Shown piece after piece: positions 1 to 9,027 of a stretch of DNA of 64,000 nucleotides (positions are counted from its first letter, which is position 1; each line of letters starts with the position of its first letter). The position numbers and the translations under genes are program-made. The stretch lies in the NCBI GenBank assembly GCA_949292215.1, contig CASEYW010000193.1:1-64000 (forward strand), in the 5' to 3' direction. A model generated the notes under the pieces. The model was given only the letters and a program-made list of their open reading frames with translations, did no database searches and was not told the DNA's origin. The stretch comes from an uncultured bacterium (GTDB taxonomy: Bacteria; Verrucomicrobiota; Lentisphaeria; Victivallales; UBA1829).

Positions 1-222
1 ATGGGATGCGAGAGGCGAAAACCGCTTTGAAAAGCGGTTCTTCTCCTCTCGCGCTCTCCTCTTTCCCTAAACTTTTCGACCGCCTTTGCGCTGCTCGCAA
101 AGGCTCACACTCCGTTTTCAAAAAATTACGGAAAAATGCGCCAGCATTTTTCTCGGGTCAAGGACTGTGTCCTTGTCGCGGTCCAGCGGCGAGACGCTGG
201 CCGTGCGGAGCACGGAATCTCT
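1..222. repeat. Tandem hairpin array, probably dispersed repeat
   Basis: No credible gene is present here; the stretch is a series of inverted repeats. Seen stems: 8-15 with 45-52 (GCGAGAGG/CCTCTCGC) enclosing 20-28 with 31-39; 82-90 with 96-104 (9 bp, 5-nt loop); 111-115 with 128-132; 132-139 with 144-151 (8 bp, 4-nt loop); 159-165 with 169-175 (7 bp, 3-nt loop); 183-188 with 195-200; 201-206 with 210-215. The sequences of the stems differ, so this is not a simple tandem repeat. The first hairpin recurs at 34839-34895 between convergent genes, which suggests a mobile or conserved 3'-end element. The array may begin just at the window edge. Function is unknown; a structured RNA or a REP-like element are both possible. 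Confidence 0.8.
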
Positions 223-266
223 AAAAAAAACACCCCGGTTCTTTCTCGGAACCGGGGTGTTTTTTT
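223..266. terminator. Strong bidirectional intrinsic terminator
   Basis: A 12-bp perfect stem (230-241 with 249-260, GC-rich) has a 7-nt loop and is flanked by eight A on the left and a run of seven T (260-266) on the right. It works in either direction; it would end the minus-strand isomerase operon whose last stop is at 289 and also any plus-strand transcript of the hairpin array. Confidence 0.92.
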
Positions 267-288
267 GTTCGCGGATGGAAATCCGCAG

Positions 289-1170
289 TTATTTTTTCCG
301 AATACGATCCACGAGAGCCATCAGGCGTTTTCCGTATTCGACGTAATTCTCGAAGGAAAGTCTCTCATTGACGTTTGCATCAGGATCGTGGAAGACCTTG
401 TTCATATGAGGCTCAATGGAGATGCCGCCATCATAACCGGTCGCGAACGCATCGGCGAGAATGCGCTCGACTTCGCCCCAGCCTTCACCGGCGAAGGTAT
501 AGACCGGCTGCTCGCCGTTCCATTTCGCATCCTTGATATGGATGTAGGCGATGAACTCGCGGACGTTCTTGTAGAACTCCCAGGAGCTCTGCTTGCGATA
601 CGGAGCCTTGCCGCGGATATCGTCGTTGAAGACGGGATTTCCGGTGTCAAACACAAGACGGAATGAAGGAGAAGATGCAAATTTATCACAGAGTCTGAGG
701 GTGTGCTCATAAGAGAGTCCGCCCCAGTTCATGCAGTTTTCATGAACGCAGACGACACCTGCATCTTCCGCCATTTTTACGATCACGGCAAGACGTTTGA
801 CGACCTCATCGTAATATTCCATCGCACGCGGTTTGAGTTCTGCCGGAACAGCAAAGCTCATGATGCGAATCAGTTTGGTTCCGAGCTTCTGCATCCGCGG
901 GAGCGCAGTACGCATTTCCTGATAGGATTTTTCCGGGGATTCCGTAATGGAATTTGCCCAGTTTGCCACGGCGCTCCCGTAGCAGTTGAAATGAACGCCG
1001 GATTCCTCCAGTTTGCGCTGGACAAGTTCGAATTCCTCATCCGAAATAGTTCCGAGGTTTTTTCCCAGGAGAGCACGTGTTTCAATATTCTCCCATCCAA
1101 GCGCCTTCGTCGCCTCAATCTGACGGTCGAGGTCGGCGGACGCCTCATCTGCAAATCCGGTGAAATACAT
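289..1170 (-). CDS. Sugar phosphate isomerase/epimerase-like TIM barrel protein
   Basis: This 293-residue protein belongs to the AP endonuclease 2 / xylose isomerase-like TIM barrel superfamily, whose members isomerise or epimerise sugars and inositols in the cytoplasm using a divalent metal. Visible hallmarks are HENC around residue 148, the VFDTGN metal-site strand near 180, YIHIKDAKW near 215 and a C-terminal GISIEPH strand. There is no signal peptide. It starts 2 nt after the stop of the upstream paralogue-like gene (1173-1940), so the two are co-transcribed and probably act on the same sugar. The exact substrate cannot be read from sequence. The operon ends at the terminator at 223-266. 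Confidence 0.88.
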   Translation of the reverse strand: MYFTGFADEASADLDRQIEATKALGWENIETRALLGKNLGTISDEEFELVQRKLEESGVHFNCYGSAVANWANSITESPEKSYQEMRTALPRMQKLGTKLIRIMSFAVPAELKPRAMEYYDEVVKRLAVIVKMAEDAGVVCVHENCMNWGGLSYEHTLRLCDKFASSPSFRLVFDTGNPVFNDDIRGKAPYRKQSSWEFYKNVREFIAYIHIKDAKWNGEQPVYTFAGEGWGEVERILADAFATGYDGGISIEPHMNKVFHDPDANVNERLSFENYVEYGKRLMALVDRIRKK

Positions 1171-1172
1171 GA

Positions 1173-1940
1173 TCAGAACAACTCCCCTGCGATATAGTCA
1201 TAGCTCATTTTCAGGGAATCGAAGGGGCATCCCGGGCAGGTATCCTCTTCGACGATGTACCAGAGGCATCCAGCTTCATCAGCAGCTTTGACGATCTTCT
1301 TCCACTCGAGATTTCCATTGCCGATTTCGGTCATCATAGCCTGTCCGTTGATGTAACCGGTATCCTTCATGTGGAGAAGGGGAAGACGTCCGGAAAGTTT
1401 TCTGCACCATGTGACAGGATTGGCTCCGCCCATCTGGACCCAGTGGGTATCGGGCTCGCCTTTGAGATTGTCGGCACAGGAGGCGGAATAGATGATATCA
1501 AGAGCGGTTCTGCCATTGTATTTGGCAAATTCGATATTGTGGTTGTGGTAGCAGAGGGTGATTCCCGCTTCGCGGAGCTTCGCGCCGACTGCGTCAAGGC
1601 GTTTTGCCAGAGCGATCCACTCGGCTTCTGTTTTCGGATTCGTGTGCGGCCAGGGATAGGCGACATACGGGCATTTGACCGTGTGAAGCTTTTCGATCAG
1701 AACATCGGTTTTGTTAAAGAGATCCTCACCACCATCGTGGGAAGCGCAGCAGACAAGTCCTTCCCCGTCGAGGATTGCCGCGAGTTCTTTCGGATCAATC
1801 GGTCCGAGTCCGGAAATCTGAACGGCGTCGTATCCGATCGCCTTGATTTTCTTCATGGATTCGGCGATGTCCTTCGGCGTTTTCGTGTATTCGCGGATCG
1901 TAAAAAGCTGAGCCGCCAGATTTTTCTTGCTGATTTTCAT
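1173..1940 (-). CDS. Sugar phosphate isomerase/epimerase-like TIM barrel protein
   Basis: A 255-residue xylose isomerase-like TIM barrel protein. Typical elements are CYHNHNIEF near residue 140, the aspartate-rich LLHMKD strand near 200 and a closing WYIVEEDTC strand. An open frame continues 45 codons upstream, but I place the start at the ATG at 1940 because it is preceded by AGGAAGG at good spacing and the protein then begins with MKISKKNLAAQLF, the usual family start. It leads the two-gene isomerase operon and is divergent from the SGNH esterase gene. Likely role is interconversion of a sugar or sugar acid released by the neighbouring hydrolases (inference). Confidence 0.88.
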   Translation of the reverse strand: MKISKKNLAAQLFTIREYTKTPKDIAESMKKIKAIGYDAVQISGLGPIDPKELAAILDGEGLVCCASHDGGEDLFNKTDVLIEKLHTVKCPYVAYPWPHTNPKTEAEWIALAKRLDAVGAKLREAGITLCYHNHNIEFAKYNGRTALDIIYSASCADNLKGEPDTHWVQMGGANPVTWCRKLSGRLPLLHMKDTGYINGQAMMTEIGNGNLEWKKIVKAADEAGCLWYIVEEDTCPGCPFDSLKMSYDYIAGELF

Positions 1941-2003
1941 ACTCTGTTCCTTCCTGTTTCCGAATGGGTTTCCGGATGGCGTCAGGCCATCCTGTTCGCA
2001 GGT

Positions 2004-2032
2004 AATATAGACTTCTCCGCGCGAATTGAAAA
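2004..2032 (-). promoter_or_regulatory. Probable sigma70 promoter of the isomerase operon
   Basis: On the minus strand a TTTTCA box (2027-2032) and a TATATT box (2004-2009) are 17 bp apart, about 65 bp upstream of the ATG at 1940. The -35 box is imperfect. Confidence 0.45.
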
Positions 2033-2104
2033 TGGAGAAAATCGTCATAAAAATAGATTTTCTGATTTTTTTCAAAAAAAACCATGCCGACAGGGAAACT
2101 TCTG

Positions 2105-2132
2105 TTGAAAAATCGGGAAAAAATAATACATT
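2105..2132 (+). promoter_or_regulatory. Probable sigma70 promoter of the SGNH/GH36 genes
   Basis: TTGAAA (2105-2110) and TACATT (2127-2132) have a 16-bp spacer. An ATG at 2136 lies only 3 nt past the -10 box, so it cannot be the real start; the next ATG at 2184 fits. Confidence 0.6.
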
Positions 2133-2183
2133 AGAATGTCAGAAAAGCCACCCAACCGCCGAATCGTTTCAAAGGATCATTTC

Positions 2184-3263
2184 ATGAAAATTGAAGAAAT
2201 TGACCGCAATTTTAAAATTTCCACCGTGGGAGAAAAAGAGATTGTCTACTTCAACGCGCTGGAGAAGCCTTTCCGCCTGGAAGGATTTCCCTGGTATCCG
2301 CAGCATCACCGGCTGTACCGTCTGCCGGAACATTTCACGTTGCAGCATGTGAATCAGGGAGAGCTGGATCTTGCACAGCACACCAGCGGAGGAGCCGTCC
2401 GATTCCAGACAGACGCCCGGGAGATTGCCATTCGGGCAAAACTCGTCTTCTCCTTCGACATGAACCACATGCCGAGAACCGGCAGCGCCGGGTTTGATCT
2501 TTTCCGAGGAATCGGACGGGAAAAATTTCACATTGCCAGTGCCCAGCCGAACCGGGACCAGGAAGTTCTCGAACTTCTTCTGATTGCCGACAACGACGCA
2601 GGAATGCAGGAATGGATGCTCAACCTTCCCCTTTACGGCGGAGTTGGTTCTCTGGAAATCGGCGTGAATCCGGGAGCGGTCATCAAACCGCCTTCTCCGC
2701 ACAAAATTCCGAAACCGGTCCTTTTTTACGGCTCCTCCATCACGCAGGGCGGATGTGCGTCGCGTCCGGGAAACGCCTATACCTCCATGCTCTGCCGGGA
2801 AGTTGATGCGGAACAGATCAATCTCGGTTTCTCCGGCTCTGCACGCGGCGAATTTCCGCTGGCGGAAGCCATCGGTGATCTGGAACTTGCCGCGTTCGTC
2901 ATGGATTATGATCACAACGCCCCGAATCCGGAGCATCTCCGGAAAACCCATGAACCATTCTTCCGGATCATCCGGGAAAAACAGCCGGAACTGCCGGTCA
3001 TCCTGATGTCGAAATGCGACATCTGGAATTACAAAAAACGGAAGGATGACGAAGAACGGCGAACCATCATCCGCACAACCTATGAACATGCTGTCGCTTC
3101 CGGAGACCGCAATGTCTATTTCATTGATGGTGAGACGCTCTTCGGCCCCACACACAGAAGCTGGTGCACAGTCGATAGCTGCCATCCGAACGATCTCGGC
3201 TTTTTCCGCATGTTCGAGCACACATTGCCGGTGCTGGAGGAAGCGCTCAAAAAATATCGCTGA
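2184..3263 (+). CDS. SGNH/GDSL-type hydrolase
   Basis: A 359-residue SGNH hydrolase, a family that mostly removes acyl groups from carbohydrates or lipids. Block I is the FYGSSITQGG stretch with the nucleophile at about S185, block II is the LGFSGSARGE turn (Gly), and block V is DSCHPND with D331 and H334. The N-terminal 170 residues form the beta-rich jelly-roll extension often found in carbohydrate esterases. No signal peptide is seen, so it is probably cytoplasmic. I chose the ATG at 2184 because AAAGGA precedes it at 8 nt and the upstream ATG lies on the promoter. Likely an acetyl esterase working with the GH36 enzyme downstream. Confidence 0.85.
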   Translation: MKIEEIDRNFKISTVGEKEIVYFNALEKPFRLEGFPWYPQHHRLYRLPEHFTLQHVNQGELDLAQHTSGGAVRFQTDAREIAIRAKLVFSFDMNHMPRTGSAGFDLFRGIGREKFHIASAQPNRDQEVLELLLIADNDAGMQEWMLNLPLYGGVGSLEIGVNPGAVIKPPSPHKIPKPVLFYGSSITQGGCASRPGNAYTSMLCREVDAEQINLGFSGSARGEFPLAEAIGDLELAAFVMDYDHNAPNPEHLRKTHEPFFRIIREKQPELPVILMSKCDIWNYKKRKDDEERRTIIRTTYEHAVASGDRNVYFIDGETLFGPTHRSWCTVDSCHPNDLGFFRMFEHTLPVLEEALKKYR

Positions 3264-3397
3264 TTTTTCACAGATTCTTTTGAAAAATACGCTGCACCGT
3301 GTCATATTAACGGCGCAGTTTTTTTTGAAGCGCGTTTTTTCCGGCTTGCCGAAAGAAACGGGAATGTCAAAGTTTCATCAAAGAAAGAAATAAAGAG

Positions 3398-5539
3398 ATG
3401 TTTCCTTTTAAAGAATTCAGTCATTTTGTCATGGGGGATATGACCGTCTATTATCTGAAAGACGGCGGCAGACTTACATTCACCATGATTCCGACAGGAA
3501 TGGAAAAACAGCTTCCGAAACACCGGATCAATCTCAAGGACACCGTCGCATGCCGCGGGATCGCCAAAGTGTTCCAATGCGATTTTCCCGCCTCTGTACT
3601 GGAGGACATGACCCAGTTCAAACTCATCGGCGACGGCTATCCAAACCGTTTTGCGCCGGGCAACACCATGCGCGGCAGCGCCAGTTTGAAAGACCTTAAA
3701 TTCACAGCGCAGAAAGAACGCGGAAATACCGTTGAAACGTTTTTCATGGATGACCGCGGAATCAAACTCGTCCATACCGTCAAATACAAAAAAGGGACCG
3801 GATATCTCGAAATCAATACCGCAATCACGAACGGTTCCGACAAAACGGTTGAATTGGAAATGCTCGACAGTTTCTCCATCGGGATGCTTTCCCCGTTCCA
3901 GCCGGACGACGGTCTCGACAAATACAAAATTCACCGATTCCGTTCTTACTGGAGCATGGAGGGCCGTCACGAAGCAGCAGCAGTCGAAGACCTCGGATTG
4001 GAAATGTCCTGGTCCACCTACGGCATGCGCGCCCTGCGTTTCGGACAGACCAGCTCCATGCCGGTCAAGGAGTTCTTCCCGATGATCGGATTCGAAGATA
4101 CGGAAGCCGGAGTCATCTGGGGCGCTCAGCTCGCGACAAACGGTCCCTGGAGACTCGAAGCAACTCGTTTCGCAGATCATCTCAATCTCTCCGGCGGGCA
4201 TACCGACCGCGAACTCGGAGGCTGGATCAGAACACTCAAACCCGGAGAAACGTTCCGGGGACCGGCGGCAATCGTCAGCTGCGTCAAAGGCGACATTCAG
4301 GACTTGATGACCCGTCTCACCGCATGGCCGGTTGACAATGCCCTTGCCAGCGTTTCCGCGGAACAGGATCTTCCAGTCATCTTCAACGAATGGTGCACCA
4401 CCTGGGGCTGTCCCAGCCGCGAAAATCTGCTCCCGATCGCGAAAACACTCAAGGGACACGGCATCCGTTATTTTGTCATGGATGACGGCTGGTTCAAAAA
4501 CAAGAATTCCAAATACAACGGAATCGGAGACTGGATCATTTCCGAAGAAAAATATCCGGGCGGACTCAAAAAATTCACAGGGGAACTCCGCAAAATGGGA
4601 TTCATTCCGGGTGTCTGGTTCGAATTTGAAAACTGCCTCCCGGGTTCGCATCTGCTGGAAGAACGCGAAGACCTGCTCCTGACCCTCGACGGAGAAATCT
4701 ACCAGACAGAACGCCGTTTTCTCGATTTCCGGAAAAAAGAGGTATGGGACTACTTGGATAAAAAACTCATCAAGATGCTGAAGGACAATGACTTCGGTTA
4801 TCTGAAAGTGGACTACAATGCCCCGATTGGATTCGGTGCCGATACGGAAAACGGAAGTGCAGCGGAAGGCCTCCGCGAACACCTCGAAGCAGTCGGCAGA
4901 TATTACGCTCATCTGCGGAAGGAACTGCCGGAACTGGTCATCGAAATCTGTTCCTCCGGCGGTCACAGGCTGACTCCGGAATGGATGCGGATCGGAAACA
5001 TGGGCAGTTTCTCAGACGCTCACGAAGGTGAGGCGATTCCCCTTGTCGGAGCCAATACGCAGATGCTGATCCCCATGGAACGGAATCAGATCTGGGCGGT
5101 TCTCCGGGCGGAAAACGATGCGAAACGCCTCTATTATTCCCTCGCAGCAGGATTCCTCGGAAGACTCTGTCTTTCCGGAGAAATCGACAAACTCGCGCCG
5201 TGGCAGAAAAAAATCATGTTCGACGCCGTCGATTTCTACCATCGCATAACGCCTCTGATCAAACACGGGGTCTCCCGGCTGGAACGGGAGCTGACAAGTC
5301 ATTCCAGCAATTATCCCGCGGGATGGCAGATTCTCTCGCGCAGCTGGAAAAATGAGGAAATGCTGGTCATTCACGGCTTCCGGAATGCTCCGGAACAGCT
5401 CTCGATTTCCCTGAACGGAGATCAGAAAATCGAAGGAGCGTTTCAATCCGACGATGTAGATGTCCGGATCAGCGACGGAAGACTGCTCATCAGCGGACTG
5501 AGCGATTATTCCGGACTGGTCGTCCTTTTGAAACAATAA
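3398..5539 (+). CDS. GH36-type alpha-galactosidase (melibiase-like)
   Basis: A 713-residue member of clan GH-D. It has the N-terminal beta-sandwich, a catalytic TIM barrel from about residue 320 and a C-terminal beta domain. The nucleophile is D472 in LKVDYN and the acid/base is D540 in SFSDAHEG; the substrate-pocket strand YFVMDDGWF is also present. It has no signal peptide, so it should cleave alpha-galactosides or related alpha-linked sugars after uptake. It follows the SGNH gene by 134 nt (no gene, no clear terminator in that gap) and precedes a sodium:sugar-type symporter. alpha-N-acetylgalactosaminidase or another GH36 specificity is possible. Confidence 0.88.
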   Translation: MFPFKEFSHFVMGDMTVYYLKDGGRLTFTMIPTGMEKQLPKHRINLKDTVACRGIAKVFQCDFPASVLEDMTQFKLIGDGYPNRFAPGNTMRGSASLKDLKFTAQKERGNTVETFFMDDRGIKLVHTVKYKKGTGYLEINTAITNGSDKTVELEMLDSFSIGMLSPFQPDDGLDKYKIHRFRSYWSMEGRHEAAAVEDLGLEMSWSTYGMRALRFGQTSSMPVKEFFPMIGFEDTEAGVIWGAQLATNGPWRLEATRFADHLNLSGGHTDRELGGWIRTLKPGETFRGPAAIVSCVKGDIQDLMTRLTAWPVDNALASVSAEQDLPVIFNEWCTTWGCPSRENLLPIAKTLKGHGIRYFVMDDGWFKNKNSKYNGIGDWIISEEKYPGGLKKFTGELRKMGFIPGVWFEFENCLPGSHLLEEREDLLLTLDGEIYQTERRFLDFRKKEVWDYLDKKLIKMLKDNDFGYLKVDYNAPIGFGADTENGSAAEGLREHLEAVGRYYAHLRKELPELVIEICSSGGHRLTPEWMRIGNMGSFSDAHEGEAIPLVGANTQMLIPMERNQIWAVLRAENDAKRLYYSLAAGFLGRLCLSGEIDKLAPWQKKIMFDAVDFYHRITPLIKHGVSRLERELTSHSSNYPAGWQILSRSWKNEEMLVIHGFRNAPEQLSISLNGDQKIEGAFQSDDVDVRISDGRLLISGLSDYSGLVVLLKQ

Positions 5540-5555
5540 ATCAAAAAAAACATCA

Positions 5556-5588
5556 CGTCCGGAAAAGAACAGACGGCTTTTCCGGACG
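5556..5588. terminator. Stem-loop after the GH36 gene
   Basis: A perfect 12-bp stem (5556-5567 with 5577-5588, CGTCCGGAAAAG arm) with a 9-nt loop lies 17 nt after the stop. There is no T run after it on the plus strand, so it may be a weak terminator or a 3'-end stabiliser. The rest of the 170-nt gap before the symporter holds no other clear signal. Confidence 0.6.
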
Positions 5589-5709
5589 ATACCACTCTCA
5601 ACTCAATTCAGCAAATTCCCGCCCACAGAATCATCCTCGGTACACAATCATTGGAAGAGCCGTCAGACGGATTGTCAACTTACAAAAATTCAGCAAGAAT
5701 TGAACATTT

Positions 5710-7230
5710 ATGATTGAACTGGATGCAAAAACACAGACTGTTCTGTGGATCGGAATCGGAGTGTACATTGCCGTCATGCTCGGCATCGGCTGGCTCTCCG
5801 GACGAAAAGTAAAAGATATGAACGATTTCCTTGTTGCGGGCAGAAGGCTGCCGCTTTGGATGGCAACCGCCACTCTGCTGGCGACCTGGTTCGGAGCAGG
5901 TTCCAGCATGGGAGTCGCGGCGACCGTCTATTCCGGGGACCTCCGGGATGTGATCGCCGATCCCTTTGCCGCAGCACTCAGCCTGATTCTGGCCGGTATT
6001 TTCATTGTAGGCTCCCTGCGGAAATGCAATTGCCTTACAGTCACGGACATCATCCAGAAAAAGTACGGGCGCGCAGCCGGAATCTACGCCTCATTCTGGA
6101 TGATCCCGGTTTATGTCGGCTGGCTCGGTGCGCAGATGCTCGGACTCGGAACCATCCTGCATCTTCTGACCGGAATCAACATGCTTTACGGAACGCTGAT
6201 CGGCGCGCTGATTGTACTGATTTATACAGCCTCCGGCGGAATGTGGGCTGTCACACTGACGGATATTGTGCAGGTTTCGCTGATCATTGTCGGACTGGTC
6301 ATTATTGTTCCCGGAGCAGTGCGTTTCGCCGGCGGATGGGAAGCGGTCTACACGAATCCCGGAGCAGACCTCTCCCTGCTCCCCGCGGAGGGCGGATGGA
6401 ACAATACGGTCAACTATCTCGGCAACTGGATGATCATGGGACTGGGCTGCATGGTCGGTCAGGATCTGGTCCAGCGCTCCCTCGCCTCACGAAATGAGAC
6501 AATTGCAATTCAGAGTTCCATCTATTCCGGAATCCTCTACATGCTGATCGGCATGATCCCGATCACGATCGGGCTTGCGGCGAAAATCGCATTTCCGACA
6601 TGGGGAATCACGGAAGCCGCATTCGGGACCGATCTTGAAAACCAGGTCCTTCCGAGAATGGCGATTCAGGTACTCGGCGGAATTCATCCGATTCTGCTGA
6701 CTGTCTTTCTCAGCGCATTGATTTCCGCCATCATGAGTTCCGCAGACAGTTCTCTGCTGGCGGCCTCCAGTCTCTTTTCGAACAACATCCTGCATCCGCT
6801 CTGCCCGAAACTCCCGGAAAAGAAAATGCTGATGATAATCCGGATCATCACGATTCTGGTCCTTGTAACCGCAACGCTTCTTGCACTGAAAGTGCGCAGC
6901 ATCTACGCGCTGATGATCAACTGCTGGGCTTCGCAGCTGGTGATTGTGTTTCTCCCGGTGGTCTCTGCGATTTACTGTCCACGGGCTTCCGCACGTTCGG
7001 CATGGGCGGCGATGGGGACGGCTACAGTCGTCTGGATCGGCTACATGATTTCGGTCGCGCTCGGCATCCATGGTGGGTTTACGGAAATCATGGGTTCCGA
7101 TCAGTTCCAGTTTTCGCTGACCAACGGAGCCGTTTACGGGTTTGCAGCTGGAACGCTCGCCTTTCTGATCTCCTATTTCGACGATCTCGCCGTTTCCCCG
7201 GCGAAAAAAGAAAACGGAGTGGAAACCTGA
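5710..7230 (+). CDS. Sodium:solute symporter (SSS family)
   Basis: A 506-residue inner-membrane transporter with about 13 hydrophobic helices. The N-terminal helix, the SGRKVKDMNDFLVAGRRLP loop and the ATWFGAGSSMG helix are hallmark SSS sequence, as is the SAIMSSADSSLLAASSLFSNNI segment in the sodium-binding region near residue 340. Such proteins import sugars, sialic acid, amino acids or organic acids with Na+. Next to isomerases, an esterase and GH36, a sugar substrate is the best guess. The start has no clear Shine-Dalgarno sequence, but the reading frame and family alignment support it. It ends convergently with the AraC gene; I see no terminator in the 75-nt gap. Confidence 0.92.
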   Translation: MIELDAKTQTVLWIGIGVYIAVMLGIGWLSGRKVKDMNDFLVAGRRLPLWMATATLLATWFGAGSSMGVAATVYSGDLRDVIADPFAAALSLILAGIFIVGSLRKCNCLTVTDIIQKKYGRAAGIYASFWMIPVYVGWLGAQMLGLGTILHLLTGINMLYGTLIGALIVLIYTASGGMWAVTLTDIVQVSLIIVGLVIIVPGAVRFAGGWEAVYTNPGADLSLLPAEGGWNNTVNYLGNWMIMGLGCMVGQDLVQRSLASRNETIAIQSSIYSGILYMLIGMIPITIGLAAKIAFPTWGITEAAFGTDLENQVLPRMAIQVLGGIHPILLTVFLSALISAIMSSADSSLLAASSLFSNNILHPLCPKLPEKKMLMIIRIITILVLVTATLLALKVRSIYALMINCWASQLVIVFLPVVSAIYCPRASARSAWAAMGTATVVWIGYMISVALGIHGGFTEIMGSDQFQFSLTNGAVYGFAAGTLAFLISYFDDLAVSPAKKENGVET

Positions 7231-7305
7231 TCCTCTTCTCCTTCATGGGCAGCGTCCTGTTCCATGACCAGAAATTCGAAACCGCGGATGCGTTTTTTCA
7301 ATGAT

Positions 7306-8172
7306 TTATTTTTTCGGATTTCCGCCGTCTTCTGAGAAAGAGGCCTCCCGGTTCGCCCGGTAGCTGGAAGGGGAACAGCCGTAACTCCGCCGAATAAATC
7401 GAGTAAACGAGGACCGGTCACGAAATCCGCATTGAGAAGAGATGCGCTCAATGGACAAATCCGTTCCAGTCAGCAGGGAAACCGCTTTGGAAAGTCTCAT
7501 ATTCAGGATATACCGGCCCGGTGAAATATGGGTATGTTTCCGAAAAAGCCGAGTGAGAGTCGCAGGAGAAATTCCGAAATGCTCGCAAAGAGTTTCCAAC
7601 CCGAAATCAGGATTGGAAAGGTTCTGACGGATCAGGAGAAGACTCTGCGGAATCATTTTTTCCGTCTGATGCTGATCGTTCTCCTCCGGAGCGATGGAGG
7701 ACAGAATCTCCATGACCAGACAGCTTTTCCGGCGAATGCAGCGGGGGGAATCATCGCTCATGATCCGATCCAGTTCATCAAACAGCGCCTCCGGATACTG
7801 ACCTCCGGTCATCAGGCGCGGATAACGGAATCCCAGGAAAAAAGCCTCCGCCAGAGGTCCGTCGAAACAGACCCAGCGGATACGGCAGGTTCTGGAAAGA
7901 CAGCGGAGAACACGCTCCTCGTTGAAGAGCGTATAAAAGACCGTATTCGGACCGGCAATAACAGAATGTTCGTTTAGAAGCGTCTCGCACTGCCCGGAAA
8001 GAATCCACGAAACACGAACAAAAGGATTTAAAATGCCTCCAGAATGCTCTATTTTGCCCTGTTTCAATTCCAGAATTCCGGTATTATGCGCATAAAAAGG
8101 AAGTGGAATTACCGGACTCTCGCTTGAATTCAAACGGGTCCTGAAGAAATTATGGGAAATCTGCTGATCCAT
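7306..8172 (-). CDS. AraC-family transcriptional regulator
   Basis: A 288-residue regulator. The N-terminal half (about 20-150) resembles a cupin-like effector-binding domain; the C-terminal 100 residues hold two helix-turn-helix motifs (LETLCEHFGISPATLTRLF and the region around ISSQCGFRDRSSFTRFI) ending with the family SPSSYR motif. It is divergent from the pseudopilin and secreted hydrolase genes starting at 8299 and convergent with the symporter, so it could control either. The ATG at 8172 has no obvious ribosome-binding site; no better start is nearby. Likely a sugar-responsive activator (family knowledge). Confidence 0.88.
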   Translation of the reverse strand: MDQQISHNFFRTRLNSSESPVIPLPFYAHNTGILELKQGKIEHSGGILNPFVRVSWILSGQCETLLNEHSVIAGPNTVFYTLFNEERVLRCLSRTCRIRWVCFDGPLAEAFFLGFRYPRLMTGGQYPEALFDELDRIMSDDSPRCIRRKSCLVMEILSSIAPEENDQHQTEKMIPQSLLLIRQNLSNPDFGLETLCEHFGISPATLTRLFRKHTHISPGRYILNMRLSKAVSLLTGTDLSIERISSQCGFRDRSSFTRFIRRSYGCSPSSYRANREASFSEDGGNPKK

Positions 8173-8212
8173 AGTTTGACTGAAGAATCTCTTTTTTAAA
8201 TGAAAATGTCTC

Positions 8213-8241
8213 TTGTATTATGGTAGGAAATATAGTATAAT
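8213..8241 (+). promoter_or_regulatory. Promoter of the pseudopilin/hydrolase pair
   Basis: TTGTAT (8213-8218) and a perfect TATAAT (8236-8241) are spaced by 17 bp, about 58 bp before the pseudopilin ATG, in the AT-rich divergent region next to the AraC gene. Confidence 0.7.
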
Positions 8242-8298
8242 TAAAGCAGAAATCAAGGTTCCTTTGCAAAAAAAACAGAACATGGGAAAGAAAAAAGA

Positions 8299-9024
8299 AT
8301 GCGAAAACAGAAATTTTCTTTGATAGAACTTTTAGTAGTAATTGCAATCATAGCAATTCTTGCAGCACTGCTGCTGCCGGTTCTGAACAGCGCGCGAGAA
8401 ACGGCCAAACAGGCACAGTGCATCAATCAGGAGAAACAGCTTGTACTGGGAATTGCCTCCTACTGCTCGGATGCAGACGACCACTTCCCGATCATATACC
8501 GCTGGGCAACCGACCATTACTGGGGAGACAAAATGTATCGAGGGAAATATATTCCGAATGTCCGGCTTCTGAGCTGTCCCAGTTATGCGAAAGGAGCATT
8601 TCTGCCCTCCCGCGGAGTCGTTATGGCGGAGAATGACCCGAATTGGAAATTCACACAATACGGTCTGAACTGGGAACTGGATAATAACGTCTGCGACGGC
8701 TACAGTTTTGCCCGCACGGTAATGATAAAAAATCCCTCGAAAAAATTTCTGCTCTCTGATTCCGTCGCTGCAGACAGTTCCGCGGCAAAAGTAAATGGAG
8801 ACGGAGTCAACGTCTATGGCTTTGCCCGCATCGTTCCTGCTCGCTGGAGCAGTTCCGGACAGGGGGTCGTTCTTGCGCGACACAAACAGCTGAGATCGTG
8901 CACGGTTGCCTGGATTGATGGCCACATTTCCACCCTGACGGCACCGGTCGCCGGATATGATGCAATCGCCTATTTCTACGCCACCCACCTGAAGCAGTTC
9001 CGCAATTTCAGACCGCAGGACTGA
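8299..9024 (+). CDS. Type II secretion-like pseudopilin with N-terminal methylation motif
   Basis: A 241-residue protein with a short basic leader (MRKQK) followed by FSLIELLVVIAIIAILAALLL, a class III signal/assembly helix with the conserved E at +5. The usual Gly at -1 is replaced by Lys. The C-terminal globular part has the H-x(n)-DG-H turn (ARHKQ...AWIDGH) seen in large paralogous pseudopilin families of Lentisphaerota and Planctomycetota. It would be inserted in the inner membrane and could assemble into a pseudopilus. Its stop is only 4 nt before the start of the 1097-residue secreted hydrolase, so the two are translated as a pair. Confidence 0.9.
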   Translation: MRKQKFSLIELLVVIAIIAILAALLLPVLNSARETAKQAQCINQEKQLVLGIASYCSDADDHFPIIYRWATDHYWGDKMYRGKYIPNVRLLSCPSYAKGAFLPSRGVVMAENDPNWKFTQYGLNWELDNNVCDGYSFARTVMIKNPSKKFLLSDSVAADSSAAKVNGDGVNVYGFARIVPARWSSSGQGVVLARHKQLRSCTVAWIDGHISTLTAPVAGYDAIAYFYATHLKQFRNFRPQD

Positions 9025-9027
9025 ACC

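Noticed and set aside
1..222. CRISPR array
   Set aside because: Stems are unique sequences with short loops; there are no identical repeats with uniform spacers.
6..224. Open frame of 72 codons (and overlapping ones) at the window start
   Set aside because: It lies across the hairpin array, has no ribosome-binding site and no protein-like pattern; the stems explain the sequence.
3302..4966. Long open frame on the minus strand opposite the GH36 gene
   Set aside because: It is antisense to a gene with intact catalytic motifs; no start signal and no family resemblance.
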